Assembly: GCA_021405325.1 (NCBI GenBank)
Contig: QWII01000042.1
Location: forward strand, 88,984-152,983
Origin: Caldilinea sp. CFX5
Lineage (GTDB): Bacteria > Chloroflexota > Anaerolineae > Caldilineales > Caldilineaceae
Direction of reading: 5' to 3'
Length of the DNA stretch: 64,000 nucleotides
How positions within the stretch are numbered: the stretch's first letter is position 1; each line of letters opens with the position of its first letter. Under the pieces are notes generated by a model that was not told the origin of the DNA, did no database searches, and saw nothing but the letters and a program-made list of their open reading frames with translations. A program made the position numbers and the translations under genes. Shown piece after piece: positions 8,357 through 19,500 of this stretch.

Positions 8357-9112
8357 TTAACCAACCAACATTGTCTCTAATTTCAAATAATCCTCATACA
8401 TATTGATGTTGACATAGTGGAACATCTCATCAAAGCTGTGACAAAGCACCTTTTCGCCCACATCAACGGCATATTGGATCAAACCGGCCAACTCTTTGTT
8501 GCCGGTGCGCGGGTCGTTGGGCATGAGATCCATGTAGCGAAGGATCTCGTTACGGAAGACGCAATGACCTGTGCCGATATAGGGGGTGAAGGGACGCACG
8601 GGCTTCTCAACCAACCGCCAGACTTGTCGTGTCTCTTCATCAAAGGCCAGCGTATAATTTCTCCGAATCCGTTCCGGCTCTTTGGTCGGCACCATGCCGC
8701 AGACCAGAAAGGCTTCTTCGTCCGTAAAGCGCTGTTGCATCAAGTGATGATTGGCGTCCACCAGGATCTCATCGCCCAGGAAGAGCCAGAAATCGGCCGC
8801 GCCCAGCGCCTCGCGCCCACACATCATGGCATGAACCAACCCCCGCTGTTCATGTTGATAGGCATACGTAACCGGCACCCCACGGTAAGCTTTGCCATAG
8901 GCTGCCCGTACCGTCTCCGCCAGGAAGCCCACCACCATTACAATCTCGTCCACCCCCAGATCAACTGCTGTATCCAGACTAAAATCGGCCACCCGGCGAT
9001 GGCCGATCTGGGTGAGACATTTATGCGCCGGGGCTTGAGTCGTGCCAAAATGGACGTTACGACTGCCATTAAAGCGGGTGCCTTTACCGGCTGCCAAAAT
9101 CAGTGCTTTCAT
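8357..9112 (-). CDS. Sugar-phosphate nucleotidyltransferase
   Basis: The 251-residue protein begins MKALILAAGKGTRF, the NTP-binding loop of the RmlA/GlmU/GalU nucleotidyltransferase superfamily. It has HKCLTQIG and FLGDEI (metal-binding Asp region), and VEKPVRPFTPYIGTGHCVF. The expected reaction is sugar-1-phosphate plus NTP giving NDP-sugar plus pyrophosphate. Start ATG 9112 lies seven bases after AGGAG; the adjacent upstream TTG is too close. The protein ends in MLVG where the GGTT sequence supplies the stop. With the two epimerase genes flanking it, it probably starts the NDP-sugar pathway that feeds the three glycosyltransferases. Exact sugar and nucleotide are not predictable here. Confidence 0.85.
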   Translation of the reverse strand: MKALILAAGKGTRFNGSRNVHFGTTQAPAHKCLTQIGHRRVADFSLDTAVDLGVDEIVMVVGFLAETVRAAYGKAYRGVPVTYAYQHEQRGLVHAMMCGREALGAADFWLFLGDEILVDANHHLMQQRFTDEEAFLVCGMVPTKEPERIRRNYTLAFDEETRQVWRLVEKPVRPFTPYIGTGHCVFRNEILRYMDLMPNDPRTGNKELAGLIQYAVDVGEKVLCHSFDEMFHYVNINMYEDYLKLETMLVG

Positions 9113-9186
9113 CAAGCAACTCCTTTATCATTATTGATTAGATAGTTGGTTAGTTGGTTACTTTATCCACCAAACCAACCAACCAA

Positions 9187-10218
9187 CTATCTAGCAAACA
9201 ACTCCGGTGTCTGTTGCAACCACTGGATCAACCGGGTGACGCCTTGCTCCGGGCGAACTTGGGGTTGCCAGCCGGTCGCTTGGTGGAACTTGTCGTAGTT
9301 CGTCACAAAGTAGCGCAGATCGCCAAAGCGCCCCTCCTTGCAGGTGACATCGGCCTTCTGTTCCAGAATCTCTTGAATGAGGTCGATGCACTCGATCAGC
9401 GAAATCATGTTGGCCGGCCCGCCCCCCAGGTTGTAGATGCCCGGCTCCGGCGAATGATAGAAGGCGTCAAAGGCGGCGGCCGCGTCGCCGGCATAGAGGA
9501 TGTCGCGCAGTTGCTTGCCGGTGCCGAAGATGGTGAGTGGCAAGCCCAGGAGCGTGCGAATGGCAAAGTTCGCCACCCAGCCATGATCCTCGCCGCCAAA
9601 TTGGTTGGGGCCGTAGATGCCGGTCAGACGGAAGCAAGCGGCCTTAAGTTTGTAAGTGTCAACGTAGGCTTGCAGATAAATTTCATTGCTGCGCTTAGAA
9701 GCATGGAGCGGCGTTACCGTCCCTTGCAGCAGCGGTTCGTCTTCGCCAATGGCGACAGGGTTGCGCACATAGCGCGTCTCTGCTTCGGTCAACGAAGCGT
9801 TGATGCGATCCGGCCCAAAGGTGTGGATACTGGAACAGATGGCGACCGGAATCTTATGTAAGCGCGCCGCTTCCAGCACATTAAAGGTGCCGCGGGTATT
9901 GGTGGTGAAATCCAGTTCCGGATCTTCCCAGGAGATGGTCATAGCCGGTTGCGCCGCCGTGTGACAGAGGTAGTCACAACCGCTCGTATACTCTACCAAC
10001 GCCTCTTTGTTACGAATATCCTCCACGACCATTTGCACACCGAGCGCTTCTAGTTGGCGGCGGTTATAGTCGCGCGCCTCCGGTCGCATGTAGGGATTGC
10101 GGGCAAATTCATGTTTAGCCAGGCTATCATAGGCAATCACCTCTGCCCCCTGCTGGCGAAAATGGGAACAAACGTGAAAGCCGAGAAAACCACAGCCGCC
10201 AGTGACAAGAACTTTCAT
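9187..10218 (-). CDS. Extended SDR NAD-dependent sugar epimerase/dehydratase
   Basis: This 343-residue protein starts MKVLVTGGCGFLGFHVCSHF (GxxGxxG NAD-binding loop). It has CHTAAQPAMTISWEDP, SSIHTFGPDRIN, FRLTGIYGPNQFGGEDHGW and RDILYAGDAAAAFDAF. The YxxxK motif is replaced by LHASK, with Leu171 at the Tyr position and Lys175 retained. The other cluster SDR also lacks Tyr, so a specialised chemistry or a different proton donor is possible. Its ATG overlaps the stop of the upstream FkbM gene as ATGA, which implies coupled translation. Role: NDP-sugar modification. Alternative: dehydratase rather than epimerase. Confidence 0.85.
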   Translation of the reverse strand: MKVLVTGGCGFLGFHVCSHFRQQGAEVIAYDSLAKHEFARNPYMRPEARDYNRRQLEALGVQMVVEDIRNKEALVEYTSGCDYLCHTAAQPAMTISWEDPELDFTTNTRGTFNVLEAARLHKIPVAICSSIHTFGPDRINASLTEAETRYVRNPVAIGEDEPLLQGTVTPLHASKRSNEIYLQAYVDTYKLKAACFRLTGIYGPNQFGGEDHGWVANFAIRTLLGLPLTIFGTGKQLRDILYAGDAAAAFDAFYHSPEPGIYNLGGGPANMISLIECIDLIQEILEQKADVTCKEGRFGDLRYFVTNYDKFHQATGWQPQVRPEQGVTRLIQWLQQTPELFAR

Positions 10219-11003
10219 AAATTGTTACCTCTCTTCAAAACTTTTTGTAACAAGATGCCGGAGACCCGTTTCGAGATAATGAAAAAGCGCGCTGAGGTGT
10301 AATAGCCCTTTTGGGTAACCGCCTCCAATGTACTCAACCCGGTGTTGTAGAGCGGGTTGGGGTAGAAGCGTTTGTTGCGGAAGGTGATGTTTTCCTCGCG
10401 GTTCATGGTCTGCTTCCAGGAGAGATGTGGCTCAAAATTGCGATCAGCAAAGTATTTCAGCACCTCTTCTTTGCCGCAACTGGCAGCGTAGAGCGGCGCA
10501 TGAAAGACGTTGACCTCCAATTGAATCTTCCGCACCTGCTCGATCTTGTCGCCCAACGATTGCACCACGCGCAGATCCTGCCCTTGGGTGTCGATCTCGA
10601 TCAGATCGACTTGCGCAATGCCTTGCTGCGCCATAAAGGTGTCCAACCGGATGACCTCAACTTCAATTTGTTGCACCATTTCAAAGCGGTCAATCGGGTG
10701 CCACTTGAAGACCCAGGTCTCGTTGACCTTTTCATCAAAAGACAAGAGCGAGGAACAATCATCAAAATTGGCGACATTAAAGGTTGCCCGCCCGTTATAG
10801 TCGGAAACTGCCAGTGGGAAGACCTGAATGCTTGGCACATCTTTGGTCTTTTCGCATAACTCCTGGTAGCGCGCCGGCAGCGGTTCAAACATGTAGAGTT
10901 TCGCCCCCGTGCGGCGGCAATAGTCGATCAGGTCGGGGTCGCCGGCATGGGCGCCCACTTCAAAAATCACTTGTGGTTTTTCGTAGAGAGCCGGTAGGTA
11001 CAT
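10215..11003 (-). CDS. FkbM-family SAM-dependent methyltransferase
   Basis: This 262-residue protein has an N-terminal SAM-binding core (VIFEVGAHAGDPDLI, LYMFEPLPARYQEL, VFPLAVSDYNGRATFNV). Downstream come the family features VEVIRLDTF and VDLIEIDTQGQDLRVVQSLG. FkbM enzymes typically O-methylate sugars or polyketide hydroxyls. Given the surrounding glycosyltransferases and SDRs, methylation of a sugar on the product is likely but unproven. It is translationally coupled to the SDR at 9187-10218. The ribosome site is weak. Confidence 0.88.
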   Translation of the reverse strand: MYLPALYEKPQVIFEVGAHAGDPDLIDYCRRTGAKLYMFEPLPARYQELCEKTKDVPSIQVFPLAVSDYNGRATFNVANFDDCSSLLSFDEKVNETWVFKWHPIDRFEMVQQIEVEVIRLDTFMAQQGIAQVDLIEIDTQGQDLRVVQSLGDKIEQVRKIQLEVNVFHAPLYAASCGKEEVLKYFADRNFEPHLSWKQTMNREENITFRNKRFYPNPLYNTGLSTLEAVTQKGYYTSARFFIISKRVSGILLQKVLKRGNNL

Positions 11004-11028
11004 AAGGTGTCTTTCTGCTGGTCAGTGA

Positions 11029-12255
11029 CTAACCAACTAACGTTTTCTTATAAGCAAAGATTTCATCCGCCGCCCGTTGATAGCCGCCGCCGTCGCGCAA
11101 GGTCTGCGCGATCTTCTCACACTGTTGTCTGTAACTGGGATCAGCCAACACCTGGGCCGCCAAGCCTTTGAGCCGTTCGACCGTCGCCTGTGAACGATCC
11201 AGCACAACACCGGCCCCCAATTCACCCACCCGCTGGGCCACGACATAATGATCGGCCTGCTGCGGCAGCACGATCATCGGCACATGGCAGAGAATGCCTT
11301 CATTGGCGCTGTTCATGCCGCCGTGGGTGATAAAGAGCGCCGCTCGCTGCAAGAGCGCCAACTGGGGTACATGCCGCCGCACAATGAAATGCGCCGGCGC
11401 CGGACGCAACGCATCGTCGCCTATACGGTGGCCGATGGACAACACTACCTGATAGGGGCTATCGGCAAAGGCGTCGAAACAGGTGTGGTAGAATTCAGCC
11501 TCGGCATTGTACATCGTCCCCATTGAGATATAGATGAGCGGCTGACCCGTCAGCGCTGCCCACGGAAAGTCGTCGTTAGGCGTTGGGGCGGTTGCCTGCG
11601 GCATCACCGACGGACCGACAAATTTATAGCTGTCATCAAAGGCCCGATCCCCGCCGATCTGAAAATAGCGCGAGGTAAAGACAATGTTGAGCGGCTGTGG
11701 GTTGCTCAAATAGCCGATCATGTTGGGGCAGAGTACGCCATACCGCCGGCTGATGCGCTGCGCCACTTCCACATAGTGATTTAGCCCCAGCAAACCATCC
11801 AAAGCCGCTTCCGCCGGCGCCTGTCCATAGAGAAAGCGCACCAGATGGGGCGGCGGGATCAGCCGTTCATTAAAGGCAAACATCGAACAGAGCGTGATGG
11901 CCGGCCGGTCGATGACCTGTTGCACCAGGTTGCCGGTCAGACTATGCGCCTCCAACAGGAGATAATCAGGCTGGTCATCCCGTACCTGGAGCAGCGTATC
12001 GGGCAGCACCTCTTCCGCCGCTTCGATCAGCCCCGCCATGCCCCCCAACATACCGCCATAGGCCAGCTTGCGTTCAAAGAGTTCTTGCGGCCCAAAGCAG
12101 CGATAGGTCGCCCCTGTCGCTGCGATTTTGGCCCGAAAGAGATCGGTGGCATAGTAAAAGACCTGCTCCCCCCGCCGCACCAGTTCCGCCACCACCGGCA
12201 AGGTCGGATTAATATGCCCATGCGCCGGATGACTGAGAAAAACGACTCTTGACAT
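11029..12255 (-). CDS. MGT/UGT-type glycosyltransferase
   Basis: This 408-residue GT1 enzyme is paralogous to the two others in the cluster. It begins MSRVVFLSHPAHGHINPTLP and carries LFITHGGMNSANEGILCHVPMIVLPQQADHY. AAGGAG lies five bases before the ATG. It ends TLVG, with TTAGTTGGTTAG from the repeat family forming the last codons and the stop. Three such enzymes imply either a multi-sugar chain or glycosylation at several positions. Confidence 0.9.
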   Translation of the reverse strand: MSRVVFLSHPAHGHINPTLPVVAELVRRGEQVFYYATDLFRAKIAATGATYRCFGPQELFERKLAYGGMLGGMAGLIEAAEEVLPDTLLQVRDDQPDYLLLEAHSLTGNLVQQVIDRPAITLCSMFAFNERLIPPPHLVRFLYGQAPAEAALDGLLGLNHYVEVAQRISRRYGVLCPNMIGYLSNPQPLNIVFTSRYFQIGGDRAFDDSYKFVGPSVMPQATAPTPNDDFPWAALTGQPLIYISMGTMYNAEAEFYHTCFDAFADSPYQVVLSIGHRIGDDALRPAPAHFIVRRHVPQLALLQRAALFITHGGMNSANEGILCHVPMIVLPQQADHYVVAQRVGELGAGVVLDRSQATVERLKGLAAQVLADPSYRQQCEKIAQTLRDGGGYQRAADEIFAYKKTLVG

Positions 12256-12269
12256 AAAGGCTCCTTCCC

Positions 12270-13481
12270 CTACCCAACCAACTTACGTGTATACGCTACA
12301 ATCTCATCGGCTGCCCGCTGGGGACCGCCACCGGCTTGGAAGGAGCGGCTCATGGCCTGGGCGCGCTCCTTGAAAGTGGGGGTGGAGAGGACTTGCATCG
12401 CCATCCCTTTGAGCGCGGCGGGAACTGCTTGCGCTGCCGGCAACATCAAGCCGGCGCCCACCTCGACAACCCGGCTGGCGACCAGGAATTGATCGCCATG
12501 TTGCGGCGCCACAATCAACGGCACGCCATAGAGCAGCCCTTCGCTGCTGCTGTTCATGCCGCCGTGGGTGATAAAGAGTGCTGCCCGTTGCAGAATTTCC
12601 AACTGGGGAACGGCGGATCGAACGATAAAGTTGGCCGGTGGCGGCGTCAATGCGGCTTGATCGATTTTGTCGCCAACCGCCATCACCACTTGAAACGGCG
12701 TGTCGGCAAAGGCGGCGAAACAGGCGTTGTAAAAATCCGGTCGCTCGTTGAAAATGGTGCCGAGCGAGATATAAACGAGCGGTGCGCCCGTTAATTGGTC
12801 AAAAGGAAAATCCACCGTCTGCGCCCGCAACCCGACCGACGGCCCGACAAACTTATAATTTTCTTCGGCAAACAGGTTGCCATTGGGATGAAATTCACGC
12901 GCGGTAAAGAGAACATTCAACGGTTGCGCGTTGCCAAAGGCGCCCACAATGTTGGGGCTGCGTGTGGCATACTGCTGGTCAAGCCGCTGGGTGATCTCAA
13001 AATAGCTGTGTAGCGCATCAATGCCACTGAGCAGCACTTCTTTTGGCAACCCCTGGTAACTCATGCGGATCATCTGCTCTGCCGGCATCTGGGGGTGGGT
13101 GACAAAGACCGATCCCAACGTAATCGCCGGGATTTTCAAATGCTGCTGCACCAGCGCACCCCAAAGGCACATCGAGTCGAGCAAGAGATAGTCGGGCGCG
13201 GCGGCCCGTACCTCTGCAATCAACTGCGGCAAGACCGCCTGCGCAGCCCCGGCCAAATAGGCCATCACGCTGTACAAGCCGCCATTATGGGCCGACGGGA
13301 TCAGTGTCTGCGGGTTGGCATAGCTACGAAATTCCGCTCTAGCGCTTTCAATGGCCTGTCGAAAGGGTTCGACCGCATAGTAGATCACCCGCTCTCCCCG
13401 CTGCGCCAACGCAGCCACCAGGGGAAACGTCGTATTCATGTGTCCTGCTTCCGGCAGGTTGAGGACAATCGCCGTTGACAT
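12270..13481 (-). CDS. MGT/UGT-type glycosyltransferase
   Basis: The 403-residue GT1 enzyme begins MSTAIVLNLPEAGHMNTTFP and has FITHGGMNSSSEGLLYGVPLIVAPQHGDQ. I place the start at ATG 13481 because AGGAG lies seven bases upstream. The frame also extends upstream to 13556, but that stretch is the GGTT palindrome (translating as WLSLSKPTHQPTNEQ) and is not expected to be protein. It ends KLVG at a repeat-derived stop. It is 14 bp upstream of the next glycosyltransferase, so co-transcription is very likely. Confidence 0.9.
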   Translation of the reverse strand: MSTAIVLNLPEAGHMNTTFPLVAALAQRGERVIYYAVEPFRQAIESARAEFRSYANPQTLIPSAHNGGLYSVMAYLAGAAQAVLPQLIAEVRAAAPDYLLLDSMCLWGALVQQHLKIPAITLGSVFVTHPQMPAEQMIRMSYQGLPKEVLLSGIDALHSYFEITQRLDQQYATRSPNIVGAFGNAQPLNVLFTAREFHPNGNLFAEENYKFVGPSVGLRAQTVDFPFDQLTGAPLVYISLGTIFNERPDFYNACFAAFADTPFQVVMAVGDKIDQAALTPPPANFIVRSAVPQLEILQRAALFITHGGMNSSSEGLLYGVPLIVAPQHGDQFLVASRVVEVGAGLMLPAAQAVPAALKGMAMQVLSTPTFKERAQAMSRSFQAGGGPQRAADEIVAYTRKLVG

Positions 13482-13505
13482 CAAATTGCTCCTTTTGGGG
13501 TTTTG

Positions 13506-13590
13506 TTCGTTGGTTGGTTGGTGCGTTGGTTTCGACAAGCTCAACCAACGCACCAACCAACTAACTAACCAACCAACTAACTAACCAACC
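13506..13590. repeat. GGTT palindrome with TTCGACAAGCTC core
   Basis: GTTGGTTGGTGCGTTGGTT pairs with AACCAACGCACCAACCAAC around TCGACAAGCTC. Extra CTAACCAA units continue to 13590 and form the stop codon of the hybrid synthase. Confidence 0.85.
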
Positions 13591-16500
13591 AACGCGCTAC
13601 CTTCACAGTTTGTCGCTTCTATTAACGCCGCGGCGACACAGGCGGCTAGCTCATGGACATGGGGTTCGTTCAGAATACTCAAATGATCGCCCGGCAGAAG
13701 GTGAACCGTCGTTGGCCCGTAGGCGGCCCAACCCCAGGCGCTGTCAGCGACGGGATTGGCAAGCTCGATAAAGTGCGAATCGTCGCTTGCCTCCTGGTCA
13801 GGGCCAAATTCAGTTTGGGTGCGGAAGAGCGCCAACGGTGTCGCGATGGCCGTGGCGGGAATGGTGTAGCGCACCTGCGAATGGGCCTTGAAAATTTCCA
13901 GCAGCCGTTGCAACTGTTCCAGGCCGGCCTCCGCCGGGAAGAGATTGACGGCAGCCAGTTGCGTTTGCAGATAAGTCAACTGCTCCTCAGCCGTAAGCGG
14001 TTGGAGCGCGTCATAGGAAACGGCCAAGGTCGGCGCCAACAGATGCTTAATCCGATACGACAGTTCCACCAGCCAACGCGCATCGTCCCAAGCGCTCTGA
14101 TCGACAAAGTGGGCTAGCTCCGGCGCCGGTGTGTCGATGATCGCTACCAACGCTACCGTTTGTCCCTGTTGCTGTAACTGTTGCGCCATCTCAAAAGCGA
14201 CCCACCCGCCCAAAGAGTGGCCCCCCAGATAATATGGCCCTTCCGGTTGCACTGTGCGCAAGGCGTCGATGTAATAAGCGGCCATCGCCTCTATGGTGCT
14301 GTGGGGCGCCTCATCGCCGTCCAACCCGGCGGCTTGCAAGCCATAGAAGGGCTGGTCGGCGCCCAGACAACGCGCCAGTTGATAGAGATAGATCACATAG
14401 CCGCCGGCCCCCGGCACGCAGAAGAAGGGCGGTTTGGCGCCGGTGGTCTGGATCGGCGCCAGCGGCGAGTGTACTGCCGGTAGGGCCTGTCCATTCTGGC
14501 GCAACAAGGCCGCCATCTGTTCCACATTTCCCCGTTGGAAGAGCGATGCCAGCGGCAAGGTCTTGCCAAATTCCTGCTGAATGTGCGCCACCAGCCGCAC
14601 CGCCAGCAACGAATTGCCCCCCAGGTCAAAGAAGTTATGCAGCACCCCTACCTGTGGCAAGCCGAGGATCGTCTTCCAGATGGTCGCCAGCCGCATCTCC
14701 ACGCTGTCGCGCGGCGGCACAAAGCGTTCGCCGCTTTCGCCCAGTGTCGGCGCCGGCAGGGCAGCGCGGTCTACTTTGCCGTTGCTCGTCAGCGGGAAAG
14801 CGTCCAGGATGACAAAGTGGCTAGGCGTCATATACTCCGGCAGCGTTTGGTGGAGGTGGTCGCGTAGTTCTGACAAGGTGACAGGGTGACTTGGTGCTTG
14901 GATGGTTGCGGCGCCGTTGCTCACACTCTCTGCCAAAAGGAGATATGCCACCAACTGCTTGTCGCCTGGTTGGACTTCGCGCGCGACGACGACGGCTTCC
15001 CGCACCTGCTGGTGTTGGATCAGAACCGCTTCAATCTCACCCAGTTCAATCCGGTAGCCACGAATCTTCACCTGATGGTCACGGCGCCCCAGGTACTCAA
15101 GCTTGCCGTCGGGCCGATAGCGCGCCAGGTCGCCGGTTTTGTAGAGGCGGGCAGTTGGCTCGGCGCAGAACGGGTCGCGGATAAAGCGTTCGGCGGTCAG
15201 CTCCGGGCGATTGAGATACCCCCGCGCCACCCCCGCGCCACCAATATAGAGTTCGCCGGGGACGCCAATCGGCGCCGGCTGGCGATATTGATCCAGGACA
15301 TAAAGCTGCGTGTTGGCAATGGGGCGACCAATCGCCACTGGTCCGGTAATCGGTTCCTGCGCTTCATAGATGCAGCAGCCGACCACCGTCTCCGTCGGCC
15401 CATACTCGTTGATCAACCGGGTCTGCGGCGCATGGCGCTGCCAGAAGGTCAGGTGATGACCAAAGAGCGCCTCGCCGCCGATGACAAAGGCGTTGGCGTT
15501 GATTGGCGGTGGCGCCTCCCCTGCCGTCGTTAACAGGTGGCTGAGAATCTCCAGATGCGCCGGGGTGATTTTGACCAGACTGAACTGTTCGTCGCCGGTG
15601 AGCGCCCGACACAACATCTCGATCTCATCATGCTCCGGAATCAACACCACCTTCCCGCCCACCAGCAGCGGTGAAAAGAAGCTGGTGATGGTGGCATCAA
15701 AGCCAATCGACGAGTTGACCGGCGCCCCACCCCCTGCCGCCACGTTGTACGCCTGTACACACCAGGCCAGATAGTTGCTCAACCCCCGATGTTCGATCAA
15801 TGTCCCCTTCGGTTTGCCGGTGGAGCCGGAGGTGTAGATCACATAGGCCAGGTTATCCGGCTGCACCGCCACCGCCGGGTTGTGATCCGGTTGCCGGGCA
15901 ATCAGATCCCACGCTTCATCCAGGTAGAGCAACGGCGCGTTGATTGGTAGCCGATCACCCAATGATTGCTGGGTAATCAACACCCGTACCGCCGCATCTG
16001 CCACCATAAAATTCAACCGCTCCGGCGGGTAACTGGGATCTAACGGCACATAGGCCCCGCCCGCCTTCAACACTGCCAGAATCGCTACCACCAACTCTGG
16101 CGTTCGTTCCAAACAGACCCCCACCAACACCTCCGGCCCGACCCCCTGCGTGCGCAGGTGATGAGCCAGTTGGTTGGCGCGACGGTTGAGTTCATCGTAT
16201 GACAAGGTGACAGGGTGAAGGGGTGACAGGGTGGCTACTTGGTTATACACCTGGTCACCTTGCCACCCCGTTAGGGCAAGCCTTGCCACTTGGTCAGAGA
16301 CAACGGCGATTGCGTCCGGCGTCCGCACCACTTGTTGGGCAAAAACTTCGTGGACGCACTGCGTTAGGGGGAAGGCGAGTTGGTCGGTTTGGGTGTTGTT
16401 CCAGGTGTATAAAAGCTGTTGGCGTTCAGCGGCGGTCAACAGCGGTAACTCACCCAGGCGCGCTTGTGGATTGGCAAGAATGCCGGTCAGCAGGGTCGCG

Positions 16501-19500
16501 AAATGACCGGCCATGCGGGCAATGGTCGCCGGCGCAAAGAGATCGGTGTTGTATTTGAAGACCGCCCGCAAGCTCTCGCCTTCATCAAAGATGTGCAGGC
16601 TCAGGTCAAATTGCCCCTCTTCTTCGGCCAGGGCGAATGGTTCCAAGATGAGGGTGCCGGCATTAGCGTTCTGTCCAGCTCGCTTGAACTGCTCCGCAAT
16701 CGGCGGCAGCTTCTGCAAGGTGAAATCGACCTGGAAAAGCGGCGACCGGCTGGGGTCGCGCTTGGGTTGCAAGCGCGCCACCAACAACGGGTATGGGTAT
16801 TCCTGGTGCGCAAAGGCAGCCAGCGCCGTCGTGCGCACTTGTTGGAGAAAGGCCTGAAAAGTTGGATTCCCCGCCAAGCGACCACGCATCACCACCGGGT
16901 TGACAAAATAGCCAACCACTTCCGCAAATTGGGGCTGCCCCCGCCCCGCCATCGCCGACCCGACCAGAATATCTTCCTGCCCGGTGTAGCGATGGAGCAG
17001 CAGTTGATAGGCCGCCAGCAAAGCCATATAAAGCGTAGCATTTTCGGCCCGCGCCAGATCGCGCAAGCCCTGCGTCATCGTTGGTTCAATCGTAAGTGTA
17101 TGGGATGCGCCGCGATAAGTCTGCACTGCTGGACGCGGGTAATCGGTCGGCAGATCGAGAATGGTTTGGGCATTGGCTAACTGCTCCTGCCAGTAGCGCC
17201 ACAACCGTTCGCCCTCCGCCCCGGCGATCATGGCCTGTTGCCAACGGGCAAAGTCGCCATAGGTGGCGGCGGGCATGGCTTGCAACGGGAACGGCATAGG
17301 CGCCCCTGTTTTGAGCGTCGGATACAACGTCCACAGTTCGCCCAGCAGCGTCCAGGTAGACCAAGCGTCGCAGATGGTGTGATGGAAGGTGATCAACAGC
17401 ACATGGTCACGGTTCGGCCCGCTCACGGCTCGACTGAGCTCGCCGAAGTCCGAGCCTGTCGAGGTGAACAGCCGCACCCGCATCAACGGCCCCTGTGCTA
17501 GATCAAAGGGCGCGGCATAGGCTTCCGCTACCCTGGCGTGCAACTCATCCGCCGACCAGGGGGCATTGATCTGGACAAAATCGACCGCTTGATAAAGGTG
17601 GACAATCTGCACCAGATCCTCGGTTGCCGGGGAAGGGGCAAAGGTAGTGCGCAGCGCGGCATGGCGATTGACCAGATGTTGAAACGCCTGCCGTAACACA
17701 TCATCGTCAATGGCCGAGCGCAGCCGGAAGGCCAGCCCGACATTGTATGCGCTATTCTCCGGCGCGCTCTGCTGGATGAACCAAAGCGCCTGTTGTCCAT
17801 GTGACAACGGATGGACAGCCAGATCGGCCGCTGGTTGACTCTGGTGTGTGCCATTGGTTGCGGAGTAGAACCCATTGGTCGCCACTGTGCTGACCTTGTC
17901 GTCCGTTTGCCCCGTCATCAGTTGTTCATGCAAGTGCGCCGCCAACCCGTCAATATTCGGCCCGGCTAAAAATTCGGCCATGTTGAGTTCGAGATTGAGC
18001 GCACCCTTGACCCAGTTGCGCAACTCGACCCCCATGAGCGAATCCAGCCCCAGGTCGAGCAGTGAACAGGTGCGGTCAAGCGGCGGCGCCTCAACCCCAC
18101 GATAGCCCAGCACGCAGGCAATCTCTTTTTCCAGCGCGGTTGCGATCAGCGGCAAACGCTCGGCTGCCGACGCTTCTTGCCAAAGTTGCCAAAGCGCTTG
18201 GCTGGATTGTACCGTGCCGGCATTGTCAGGTAACGCGTTATCAGCCAGATCATTCTGCCAACCCTGTTGCATGTGCGCCGTCAATTGTGCTTGATGCTGC
18301 TGAATGAGCGTATTCACAAGCGTCGGCAAGAGCGCCTGCTGCGCGGGTGAAAAGTCACCGCTGCCGGCCAGTAGCTGCGCCAGTTCTGTTGCGTCACCCT
18401 GCTTTAGTAACGCAATGATCGGTGTTTGTGGCGAATGATTGTTTCGTTGGCTTGCGGCTGACGGGGTAAAGCCCACATACCGTTTACGCTGAAAGGGATA
18501 GGTCGGCAAAGCAACCCGGCGATGTGTTGCCCCCTGATAAAACGCCGTCCAGTCGACTGACACGCCATGTGCATGAAGCGCGCCTAGGGTACTCAACAGT
18601 TGCCGCCATTCCTGCTCAGGGCGCAAACTTGGCAGCCATTCGAGTTTTGCGTGTTCGCCGGCTTCCAGACATTGGCGACCCATGCCGAGGAGGACGGGTT
18701 TGGGGCCGATTTCAACATAGGCGGTGACGCCCCGTTGGGCTAACGTGTCCATACCGGCAGCAAACAAGACCGGTTGGCGCACATGGTGACACCAGTAATC
18801 AGGCGCAGTCACTTCCTCGCGCACGACGGTACCGGTCAAGTTGGAGACCAGCGGAATCCGTGGCGCGGCATAGGTAATGGTGCGCGCCACCTCAGCAAAA
18901 GCGGCCAGCATCGGCTCCATGAGCGGCGAGTGGAAGGCATGGGAAACGGTCAGCGGCGTGGTTTTGACGCCCTGTGCATTAAAGTGCTGCACCACTTGTT
19001 GCACTGCTTGCGTCTCGCCGGCGATCACCACATTTCGCGGCCCGTTGACCGCCGCAATTGAAACGGTTGCTGCCACCGGCGCCAGCGCATCGGCCACGGC
19101 GGTGACTGGCGCCATGATTGCCACCATAGTGCCGTTGGTGGGCAACGCTTGCATCAAGCGACCACGCGCCGTGATCAATTTCAACCCATCGGCCAGACTA
19201 AAAACCCCCGCTACACAAGCCGCCACATATTCGCCCACGCTATGACCCATCACAAAGGCCGGTTTGACCCCCCACGCCTGCCACAAGGCGGCCAACGCAT
19301 ATTCGACGGCAAAGAGCGCCGGTTGTGTGTACGCCGTCTGATGGATCAACGCTGCGTCATCGTCCGCACCGGGATATAGGATGGTGAGCAAAGAACGCCC
19401 AAGTTCGGCGCGCAAAAGCTCATCACAGCGGTCAATGGTCTGCCGGAAGACCGGTTGGGTCGCATAGAGTTCGCGTCCCATGTTGACCGCTTGTGACCCC

